DNA of 64,000 bases from Shewanella sp. ANA-3 (GTDB taxonomy: Bacteria; Pseudomonadota; Gammaproteobacteria; Enterobacterales; Shewanellaceae): NCBI RefSeq assembly GCF_000203935.1, contig NC_008577.1, forward strand, positions 2,976,001-3,040,000, written 5' to 3'. The notes under the pieces were generated by a model. The model had not been told where the DNA came from. It saw only the letters and a program-made list of their open reading frames with translations, and made no database searches. The translations under genes and the position numbers were made by a program. Below are positions 1 through 6,551 of the stretch, in pieces. The first letter of the stretch is position 1; every line of letters begins with the position of its first letter.

Positions 1-228
1 ACGGTCGCGATATCAAGATGATAATACCGCTATCCCAACACGAAACTGTAAGCTGAACAGAAAATGCTAAGCCATCAAACAGGTAAAGTGAGTTTAGCTT
101 TAACGTGGTTTACTCAATGAAAAAGATAAAATGTAACTGAATGTCTTTCTGGAGGGGAATGGATTGACTCAGCATTAACTCGCTCTATAGTATCCAGCTC
201 TAACATACAAATTGAAAAGGAATTTATT

Positions 229-456
229 GTGTCAATAGTATCGCTGATTTTGCTATTGCTCTTAGCTAGCATGATGTTTTTCGGTATGTTGAGTTATTCG
301 CTCGGTCGCAAAAAGACCACGAACCCTAAGCTCACAGGGATGCTAGGTACAGTATTGGGATTGTTTCCGTTATTGGGTGTTATTTTCTTGATTGTCTTAG
401 TGCTAAAAGCCGACATCACAACCCCAAGCATGCCCCAAGGAAATAGCCTGCTCTAG
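229..456 (+). CDS. small hypothetical membrane protein (75 aa)
   Basis: I do not recognise this gene. The start is GTG at 229, preceded by AAAAGGAA at a workable distance. The protein has two hydrophobic stretches, roughly residues 3-25 and 40-60. They are separated by a basic, polar turn (GRKKTTNPK) and followed by a short polar tail, so a two-helix inner-membrane hairpin with both ends on the same side is likely. It lies on the plus strand, outside the attC-bounded cassettes to its right, and probably belongs to the older chromosome. Function unknown. Confidence 0.55.
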   Translation: MSIVSLILLLLLASMMFFGMLSYSLGRKKTTNPKLTGMLGTVLGLFPLLGVIFLIVLVLKADITTPSMPQGNSLL

Positions 457-686
457 CTAAAATGCGGTTAACCGACCTAGATTTATTTCAACAGCTAATT
501 TAGAGCGAACATATAGCCGCAATACGCTTTTAGTCAGTAGCGCTCATCAAGAGACTGTTGGGATTGTGTTAGTTTCAACTGTCATTTTCGGATGTCAATT
601 CTAAAGAAGATACTTGACTCGATTTGGGACAAAAGCGTGTCAGGACATCGGTTGCATCTGGTGAATTTAGGATAAAAATTTATATG
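457..686. other. non-coding stretch left of the cassette cluster
   Basis: There is no ORF with a convincing start between the small membrane protein and the first attC-like site. I see no strong hairpin followed by a T-run and no clear attC. It may hold the left junction between chromosome and cassette cluster. Confidence 0.4.
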
Positions 687-759
687 GCGATAACGCCCGC
701 AGCACGGGCAAATTAGGAGCGCAGCGGAAATTTTGTCCCTGTGCCTGCGATTGTTACAT
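687..759 (-). repeat. attC-like site 1
   Basis: The site starts at GATAACGCC and ends at GTTACAT on the plus strand. Outer arms CGCAGCACGGG and CCCTGTGCCTGCG are near-complementary, and an inner pair AAATT / AATTT flanks GGAGCGCAGCGG. It follows the AbiC-like gene immediately. The core ends deviate slightly from RYYYAAC / GTTRRRY. Confidence 0.65.
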
Positions 760-765
760 TACAGA

Positions 766-1404
766 TTACTGAAGATTTGCATAACCTTCGATAAATTCTT
801 TATCAACTTCCTGTGTAGACTGATATTTTGAAACGGCAATTAAAATTGAGAGCTTTACAAGCTCATTTAGCTTTTTCTCATACTCCTCTTTCTGATCAAG
901 CACCTCATCCAGCTTACTTCCTAAATCAATTCCCGGCTGAGCCATTTTCTTCTCAAGCATAAATTCTGAGGAATGTGTACAACGGTCAATAATCTTTTGG
1001 TACAAATCTATTTGCTGGGAAATAACAGACAATATGGTTTGTTTGTAGGAAGTTATCTTTTCGTACTCATAAGAAGATTTAACACTATCCAGCTGCTCTT
1101 GTTGGACATCAAGAGTTTTGACTTGAAGCGCATGCAACTTGGAAAATTCGCTAACCTGAGTCTCTAGCAAACGTTTTTGCAACCTTATGGTGATAATTAT
1201 TGCCACTAAGGTCACGAAAGAGACTGCTGGCGCAAATACACCGCCAAAGAAGGAGCCTAAAGCAGACCAATCGGCCGACGAGTTCGATATTCCTCCAGAA
1301 AATGTATTGATGTAAAAGAATACAGATACTGAAAGGCCTAGCATCAATAAAATGATGGATATATAAAGCACTAGCTCGAAAGGCTCTCTACCTTTATGTT
1401 TCAT
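766..1404 (-). CDS. putative phage abortive-infection-like membrane protein (putAbiC-type)
   Basis: The likely start is ATG at 1404, preceded by GGGAG. The longer reading frame to 1485 would run into the neighbouring attC, so I reject it. The 212-aa product has a TM helix near residues 9-33 and a second near 48-70. Between them is a segment of the type seen in the putative phage abortive infection family (ADW-LGSFFGG-F-P--SF). A long coiled-coil-prone cytoplasmic region follows (LQKRLLETQ onward). That family is predicted to act in phage defence but is poorly characterised. The position as an integron cassette supports an accessory, defence-like role. The family call is by pattern only. Confidence 0.6.
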   Translation of the reverse strand: MKHKGREPFELVLYISIILLMLGLSVSVFFYINTFSGGISNSSADWSALGSFFGGVFAPAVSFVTLVAIIITIRLQKRLLETQVSEFSKLHALQVKTLDVQQEQLDSVKSSYEYEKITSYKQTILSVISQQIDLYQKIIDRCTHSSEFMLEKKMAQPGIDLGSKLDEVLDQKEEYEKKLNELVKLSILIAVSKYQSTQEVDKEFIEGYANLQ

Positions 1405-1428
1405 TAATTCTCCCAGCCCTGACAAAGA

Positions 1429-1506
1429 GTGTAACGCCGCCAGCAGCGGCCGAGTAAAACGAGGTCCAGCGACCGCAGGGAGCATTGCTGGCAGGCCTTG
1501 TTATAT
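1429..1506 (-). repeat. attC-like site 2
   Basis: Bounded by GTAACGCC and GTTATAT. The arms GCCAGCA and TGCTGGC are perfectly complementary, with a central unpaired region of about 35 nt. It lies between the 89-aa cassette gene and the start of the AbiC-like gene. Confidence 0.7.
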
Positions 1507-1515
1507 GCAGTTGAA

Positions 1516-1785
1516 CTAAAAGCACCCACTATAGATTTTGACCAACGATACAGTCATAGGATGCTTCTTATCAAAAGCCTCGTAGTATATTCGGACAAAT
1601 TCTTGCTCTGGTATAGCCGCTGACTTTAAGTGAGATGGAATGTTGTGAACAGCATCCATTAAGTCAGCCACGAGCTCTGATTTCACGCCATTCGAGTTGT
1701 CCCAACTTAGAGATCTTGCAATCAGCGTCGCCTGATATAAAACCTCAAGGTGAGCCAGTGCTTCGGGTGAGAGCTGAGTTTTCAA
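1516..1785 (-). CDS. small hypothetical cassette protein (89 aa)
   Basis: I chose the TTG at 1785 as start because AAGGAAG precedes it by 5 nt. A more upstream TTG (1824) lies inside the attC. The protein is a small soluble helical chain with the segments HLEVLYQATLIARSLSW and LMDAVHNIPSHL. I recall a similar arrangement from short integron-cassette and phage-associated proteins of unknown function, without being able to verify it. No signal peptide, TM segment or catalytic motif is visible. It ends just before attC site 2, which is normal cassette architecture. Confidence 0.6.
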   Translation of the reverse strand: MKTQLSPEALAHLEVLYQATLIARSLSWDNSNGVKSELVADLMDAVHNIPSHLKSAAIPEQEFVRIYYEAFDKKHPMTVSLVKIYSGCF

Positions 1786-1800
1786 TTGACTTCCTTTGGC

Positions 1801-1872
1801 ATATAACGCCGCGCTCTGCGGCAATTTTGGAGCGCAGCGGAAAAATTGTCCGACAGCAGCGCTTTGTTAAGC
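1801..1872 (-). repeat. attC-like site 3
   Basis: Starts ATATAACGCC and ends GTTAAGC, a perfect GTTRRRY core. The arms GCGCTCTGCGG and CCGACAGCAGCGC pair. The inner block GGAGCGCAGCGG is shared with site 1. The stop codon of the 601-aa gene (1867-1869) lies inside the right core, as is common for cassette ORFs. Confidence 0.75.
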
Positions 1873-3672
1873 ATTTTTCTTGCTCACACTAAACAACATT
1901 CCGACCGGTGATTTTTTTACTTTGTTAGACTCATCAGCCAAATCTCTAATCGATTGAGGAATGTCTTTTAGTTTTGGAGCATCTAACAATTGGTCTGCAG
2001 CAATTGCAGCAAGCCCCCACACTGGCATTCCAGTAATAGCAGCGGCTACCCCAAGCGAACCCATAACCATCCAAGAGCCCATGTCTTTCCCCGCAAACTT
2101 CCATTGCTTTGCTCTTAATTCAGAAATATTCTTCTTATGTTGCGTGAAAGCAGCATTTATATTCTCGAAAATCTGATCTCGACTTCTATGGAAGTTCGCT
2201 GGATTAGAATTTACGATATCTTCAATGCCGTTACCTAACATCGCTCTAATATCGTCCATGGCACCTTGCTTTCTGATGTCTATCAATGCATCAGGAGGTA
2301 TATTTCCCAGCCATTCCATCTCGTTCATTGCTAGGTCTTGTAGGCCTCTCACAATATGTAAATCGTGTTTTCCGGTTTGAGATTCAGCTCTTTCTGAATC
2401 ATATTCCATTTTCCAAGTTAGGTACTTCCATGAAGTAGGTGCATCAATTATAGGAGTTCCATTTAGTCTTCTGGATTTAATAAGCAATTCATTGCTTACA
2501 GTCATTCTTCCCAGAGCTTGAGAAGCCAGAAGAACTCCAGGTGAATCTACAAATGGCTTGTAATGCTCGCTTTGCAACGCTTGATTTAGTTGAGATGATA
2601 CGTCGCCGGTCCACTCCGTATCGAATAGGACTCTATTCGCATCTCCAATTTCTGCTACCGCTCTTTCAATGGTGTCCAATTCTTGAGCAAAAGCCATTAG
2701 CTCATCAAAGGACTCAAAATTTCTACCGAAAAGTTTACCCGCATGTATCAGGGAGTCATCCTTCCCAAGCGATACAAAAAACTCTCTCTCGTCTTCTTGT
2801 AGAGCCGCTTGATCTGGGAGTATCACAATAATCGGTGTATCAACATCCGCACATGCCAAATCTTTATACTGAAGGATATTTAAAGCATGCTTAATAAAAT
2901 AATATGCTTGGCTGTCTTTGGGATAGTTAGCAAATATATGCTTGGATCGCAAAAATGGATCTGGCAGAACAATAGTATCTGTATAGATTCCACATTTAGA
3001 TGCAATATTTTCATCATGCGACGGGAAAAGATCGCCTCCAAATATTCCTTTTATATTCCCATGCATATCCTCAACATGAATATGAGCTATTTCCCCAACA
3101 CCTCCCCAGAATTGATCAATAACACTTAGAAATTCATCTAGATTCTTAGTTATTTCATCAATAGTTTTCTTATTTCGAGAAAGGGCGGTTCCAGCATCGT
3201 GAGGAGTAAGATTTTGTTTCAGCATCATTTCGTAGAAATGACCGAAATTCTTCTCAATGAATGTAAAATACATGTTCTGTATTTCACTCAGGGATGCTTC
3301 CTTTTTAAGCTCTTCGCGGTCATGCATGGCTGTTACCGCGAGCGCCATGGATCTTACTAGACCATCAACTGTATCTAAGTCGACCTCTCCATCAGGGCCA
3401 ACACGAACAGCTAATAAACTCTTCTCGACATCCAAGCCCTCAGCAATTTTTACCTTACCTGCTTTGAACTGTTCTTGAAGAATTTTTAACCTGCGACGAA
3501 GTCTACCTTCGTACTCTATTTCTTCTTTTGATTTCTCGGACATATTCGTTAAATTCAATCCTTGTAAGAGTCCTCTGTTGGCTTCAGTTTTCCTCTTTCT
3601 AGCCTGCTTCTTAGCTAATCGCTTCTTTAGTCGCCGCTTTAGCCTTAATTCATAGAGGTATTTTGCTTTCAA
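1867..3672 (-). CDS. large cassette-encoded protein of unknown function (601 aa)
   Basis: The start is TTG at 3672, with AAGGAG about 7 nt upstream. An ATG at codon 44 has no ribosome-binding site. Residues 1-30 are extremely Arg/Lys-rich (KRRLKKRLAKKQARKRK), suggesting nucleic-acid or membrane-surface binding. A helical, charged region follows to about residue 200. The middle has a mixed alpha/beta stretch with IYTDTIVLPDPFLRS and TPIIVILPD. A Gly/Ala/Met-rich hydrophobic segment sits near residues 545-570 (VMGSLGVAAAITG), and the tail is basic. I see no known catalytic signature. At about 1.8 kb it is long for an integron cassette. It may be a defence or toxin-type protein, but that is inference from context only. 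Confidence 0.6.
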   Translation of the reverse strand: MKAKYLYELRLKRRLKKRLAKKQARKRKTEANRGLLQGLNLTNMSEKSKEEIEYEGRLRRRLKILQEQFKAGKVKIAEGLDVEKSLLAVRVGPDGEVDLDTVDGLVRSMALAVTAMHDREELKKEASLSEIQNMYFTFIEKNFGHFYEMMLKQNLTPHDAGTALSRNKKTIDEITKNLDEFLSVIDQFWGGVGEIAHIHVEDMHGNIKGIFGGDLFPSHDENIASKCGIYTDTIVLPDPFLRSKHIFANYPKDSQAYYFIKHALNILQYKDLACADVDTPIIVILPDQAALQEDEREFFVSLGKDDSLIHAGKLFGRNFESFDELMAFAQELDTIERAVAEIGDANRVLFDTEWTGDVSSQLNQALQSEHYKPFVDSPGVLLASQALGRMTVSNELLIKSRRLNGTPIIDAPTSWKYLTWKMEYDSERAESQTGKHDLHIVRGLQDLAMNEMEWLGNIPPDALIDIRKQGAMDDIRAMLGNGIEDIVNSNPANFHRSRDQIFENINAAFTQHKKNISELRAKQWKFAGKDMGSWMVMGSLGVAAAITGMPVWGLAAIAADQLLDAPKLKDIPQSIRDLADESNKVKKSPVGMLFSVSKKNA

Positions 3673-3704
3673 TTGACACTCCTTGTTTTAAGGCGCTGGC
3701 TGAT

Positions 3705-3794
3705 GCTTAACGCCCCGCTAAACGGCGAGCGTTAGCGAGTCCGGTGAAGGCCACGCTTTTTGTGGCCGTAACGAATTTGAGCGGCTTGTTATGA
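3705..3794 (-). repeat. attC-like site 4
   Basis: Starts with a perfect RYYYAAC core (GCTTAAC) and ends GTTATGA. The outer arms TAACGCCCCGCT and AGCGGCTTGTTA pair, and an inner hairpin GGCCACG-CTTTTTG-TGGCC is visible. It closes the DUF6984-like cassette. Confidence 0.75.
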
Positions 3795-4094
3795 GTTGCC
3801 ATTTAGCACCTCTGTCTCTGAGAAATCGACCTTCCAAATATCGAGTTCGTAAGGCATGCCTTCTTTATCTAGATACAGGGATGCGATAAAAGGAACCCCA
3901 TCATTATCAGTGTACTGCTCTTCTGCTACCTGCGAACCAAAAGACCTTAACTCATGATTCTTACCAATTTTTAAGCTACCCATCCTACCGTCATTCATTG
4001 GCTCTACTTCTAACGTAGTTGCACAAAAATCTAATCCTGCCTTTTTTAAAAGCAAACTCAGAATCTGCACTTCCTTTGATGAAGGGCTTCTCAT
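3789..4094 (-). CDS. DUF6984-like small cassette protein
   Basis: The start is ATG at 4094 (a GTG one codon earlier is possible). The 101-aa product is a compact soluble alpha+beta protein whose C-terminal part reads DGVPF-ASLYLDKEG-PYELDIWKVDF. The ELDIWKVDF ending is a pattern I associate with the uncharacterised DUF6984 family, though I cannot confirm it. Function unknown. Its 5' end touches attC-like site 5 and its 3' end overlaps attC-like site 4. Confidence 0.6.
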   Translation of the reverse strand: MRSPSSKEVQILSLLLKKAGLDFCATTLEVEPMNDGRMGSLKIGKNHELRSFGSQVAEEQYTDNDGVPFIASLYLDKEGMPYELDIWKVDFSETEVLNGNS

Positions 4095-4104
4095 CACTTT
4101 CTAC

Positions 4105-4172
4105 TCATAACATTTTATTCATGCGCATGCGCGTTTACCTCGTTGGACCAGTGAAAACGCGCACGGTTAACT
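4105..4172 (-). repeat. attC-like site 5 / cluster boundary
   Basis: TCATAAC at the left and GTTAACT at the right bound a foldable element with arms GCGCGTTT (4129-4136) and AAACGCGC (4155-4162). No gene lies in the expected cassette to its right, so it is either the attC of a lost or ORF-less cassette or a remnant of the attI side. Confidence 0.45.
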
Positions 4173-4550
4173 ATCTGTATGCAAAGAACTTATCAGCTTT
4201 TTGTTTAATACACCATCTGGAAAAACGCGCATGCGCGTTTTCCAAACCTATTAACTAAAACTCAGCCTCTATAGTCAATTGATTTTATAGCGTTTTATTT
4301 ATTGCGGATGGAATTAGTGCGCACTAATTTTGTCTAAAAATTATACCAAAACACCTAAACTTAAATATGACTGTATACCCATACATTGTTAGCCGATTTC
4401 TGGTAAGGCCAAATACTAGGTCAATGGATGAGATTTTGTATGGCAACAAGAGTAGGAGTTTTCTATTGAGCCAACGAACCGAAACAAGGAATGGGGCAAA
4501 AAGCTTTTAGCCAGATGAACTGTTGTTATCTTGTTTTAACGATTAAATAG
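4173..4550. other. gene-free stretch with two perfect palindromes
   Basis: No credible ORF is present. It contains a perfect 20-bp palindrome at 4222-4241 (arms AAAACGCGCA / TGCGCGTTTT), whose GCGCATGCGCG core also occurs at 4123-4133 inside the attC-like site. It also contains a perfect 18-bp palindrome at 4312-4329 (AATTAGTGC / GCACTAATT). These could be remnants of a folded recombination site or protein-binding sites; function not known. Confidence 0.5.
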
Positions 4551-4582
4551 TAATGGCGGCTATTTCGGATTAGCCGCCATTA
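4551..4582. terminator. perfect 12-bp hairpin, probable terminator
   Basis: TAATGGCGGCTA (4551-4562) pairs perfectly with 4571-4582 around an 8-nt loop. It lies downstream of the M20 peptidase gene, which is transcribed leftwards. The T-run on that strand is weak, so efficiency is uncertain. Confidence 0.5.
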
Positions 4583-4676
4583 TCTTATAAACCGATGAGT
4601 CTTGGCGTGAACTCAGCGCCTTTCACCTTCTTGTGTATTTCACTCATAACTTCAATTAATCACATTAAAAAACGCA

Positions 4677-6278
4677 CTATTTTGCAGCGGTTAACTCAAT
4701 AAAGGCGGCGGTGTACATTTTCAGATTCAGCATAAACTGTTTATGGGTAATAAATTCTTTCTCCGTGTGACCAGTGTATTCCACACCCGGCATGGCGGGG
4801 CCAAAACTTAAGGCATTGGGAAATAATTTACTGTTGGTTGAGCCGCCAATGGCCACAGGTTTGGGTGAAGCTATGCCGGTAAAGTGGGCAAATACATCGA
4901 GTAAGGTCTGCTGATGCGGTGCATCTTTCATCACCATAGGTTCACCCCAATAACTTTCTACGTCGATGAGTGTCACTTGATGCTCAGCTTGCCATTTGTT
5001 CAGTGCGTCCTTGGCTTGGGCTGAGAGTAACTCAGGCGTTTTGCCCACAGGGCGACGTAAATTAATGGTGACTTCCGTCCCTTTACTCGTTTGCGCAACG
5101 ACAGTGGGGGCCAGCGTTAACGCGCCCATAAAATCATCTTTATAGGCCAGCTCGCCAAACTGCTCGGCATAAATCCCCAACCCCACTAACTCATTCATGG
5201 CGGCGACGGTTAAAGCCGCCGTGGTTTTTGGCCAAGTGTATGGCTGCAGTAATGCGGCCAAATGCGTCACAGCATTCACCCCATCTTCTGGTGTGGAGGA
5301 ATGAGCCGCCTTACCGTCGGCAAAAATATGCAAGTCGCACACGGCCTGCTCGCAAGTGCGTTCGAATCGATACTTCATCCCCTGCTGGTTGACGGCGCTC
5401 GTTTGTAATTGTTCAAACAAGCTTGGGGTGATCGCATGAATTTGCGCCTCGGCTTGCTGTGGTACTTGGCTTGCAAAATAGCCGCCGGAAAATGCCATTA
5501 GGATCGGAATATTCGTTGCCGCGCCCTGCTCCTGCGTTAACTCGAGATTCGGTACAGTAAAGCCAATCTTACTCCAACCCTTTTCGGCGGTAACCACAGG
5601 ATACTCAGCATCTATGGTGATATTCATCTGCGCTGGGGTGTAATGGGCTAAAAAGGCCTTTAGCGGATCCCAATCGGACTCTTCGGCTAAATACACCAAC
5701 AGTTCAATGCGTTTTTCCCGTTTGAGTTGTTTATCTTTGATGGCCTTCATCGCATACATGGCGGTGACAATCGCGCCTTTATCATCTTCGGTGCCGCGAC
5801 CTATCAGCTTGCCAGGTTCAGACTCGGTATCCAGCACATAGGGGCTTTTGGCCCAGAGTGCGGGATTGGCGGGTTGCACATCGCCGTGGGTGACGATGCC
5901 CAATTTCTCAACCTGTGAGCGTTGGGCATCGACAGCATTGGCATCGAGGCCAATCAGCACCACATAACCATGGTCGGCATAATCGAGCCCGAGTTCTTGG
6001 CTCAAGCTTTTTAAACTCGACTTAAAACCAATAAAGGCAGGGTTGGTATCGGGTGTCTGCCCCTCAACCGCTTGGGTATTAAAACTGATTAAATGCGCCA
6101 GACTCTCGACCATCTGCACGTCATAGGTGCTCACCGCATAATCGGCCACCTTAAGCGCATCTTGGCTAAGCGTGATTGGCGACGCTGCAGCTTGCGTCGA
6201 TGTCCACAGCGCAGCGGCTAATAGGGAATAAGAAAAACGACGACAAAGGCTCGTATAGTTAAACTGAGGCAATTCCAT
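4677..6278 (-). CDS. exported M20-family metallodipeptidase
   Basis: This is a 533-aa zinc metallopeptidase of the M20 family (PepV / carnosinase type), predicted to cleave dipeptides or short peptides in the periplasm. A signal peptide covers about residues 12-33 (SYSLLAAALWTSTQAAA). Family landmarks are visible: HGDVQPA (first metal His and Asp), GRGTEDDKG (bridging Asp), LAEESDWD (catalytic Glu pair) and GHTEKEF near the C-terminus (last metal His). The ATG start is preceded by AGGACC. The gene is monocistronic, divergent from the M3 peptidase gene, with a 273-bp spacer between. Confidence 0.85.
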   Translation of the reverse strand: MELPQFNYTSLCRRFSYSLLAAALWTSTQAAASPITLSQDALKVADYAVSTYDVQMVESLAHLISFNTQAVEGQTPDTNPAFIGFKSSLKSLSQELGLDYADHGYVVLIGLDANAVDAQRSQVEKLGIVTHGDVQPANPALWAKSPYVLDTESEPGKLIGRGTEDDKGAIVTAMYAMKAIKDKQLKREKRIELLVYLAEESDWDPLKAFLAHYTPAQMNITIDAEYPVVTAEKGWSKIGFTVPNLELTQEQGAATNIPILMAFSGGYFASQVPQQAEAQIHAITPSLFEQLQTSAVNQQGMKYRFERTCEQAVCDLHIFADGKAAHSSTPEDGVNAVTHLAALLQPYTWPKTTAALTVAAMNELVGLGIYAEQFGELAYKDDFMGALTLAPTVVAQTSKGTEVTINLRRPVGKTPELLSAQAKDALNKWQAEHQVTLIDVESYWGEPMVMKDAPHQQTLLDVFAHFTGIASPKPVAIGGSTNSKLFPNALSFGPAMPGVEYTGHTEKEFITHKQFMLNLKMYTAAFIELTAAK

Positions 6279-6491
6279 AGAGGTCCTATTTATTATTTGT
6301 ATGATTAGGGACTTACATTAAAACGCACCAAAGCAATGGCTTTATCCTTTGCCCAATATTGCCTTAGTGCGCGGCTCAGTTTGCCATAGTTCTTCCGTTA
6401 AAAACCGCAGACTAACCATTTGTTACAAACAAAACACAAAATCGATGGAACCCTTAGTCGGATACATGCTAAACAGTCACCTTAAAATAAC

Positions 6492-6516
6492 ATTAATGGT
6501 CTGCAGTACCATTAAT
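6492..6516. promoter_or_regulatory. inverted repeat upstream of the M3 peptidase gene
   Basis: ATTAATGGT (6492-6500) and ACCATTAAT (6508-6516) form a perfect 9-bp inverted repeat with a 7-bp spacer, 36 bp before the M3 peptidase start. It could be an operator or a 5'-UTR hairpin; no regulator identified. Confidence 0.35.
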
Positions 6517-6551
6517 CCAACAGAATAATAATCACCTAACGGGGAATTGAC

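Larger units (their letters stand above)
687..4172 (-). mobile_element. integron gene-cassette cluster without integrase in view (CALIN-like)
   Basis: Four minus-strand genes are each followed by a folded element that begins with a (Y)AAC core such as TAACGCC and ends with a GTTRRRY-like core. The elements lie at 687-759, 1429-1506, 1801-1872 and 3705-3794, with a fifth candidate at 4105-4172. Each can pair end to end, and two share an inner block (GGAGCGCAGCGG). The orientation places attI, if there is one, on the right, but no tyrosine recombinase gene appears between 4172 and the peptidase gene ending at 4677. This matches clusters of attC sites lacking an integrase, although the integrase could lie elsewhere or be lost. 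The cluster contents look unrelated to the flanking metabolic genes. Confidence 0.75.

Noticed and set aside
1404..1485. Longer N-terminus of the AbiC-like protein
   Set aside because: The extra 27 codons lie in the neighbouring attC site and lack a ribosome-binding site, whereas ATG at 1404 has GGGAG at good distance.
4019..4258. 79-codon plus-strand ORF at the cassette cluster edge
   Set aside because: It overlaps the DUF6984-like gene and the attC-like site and has no convincing ribosome-binding site.
4173..4676. Possible integron integrase or its remnant to the right of the cassettes
   Set aside because: No frame encodes tyrosine-recombinase motifs, even in fragments, that I can recognise.
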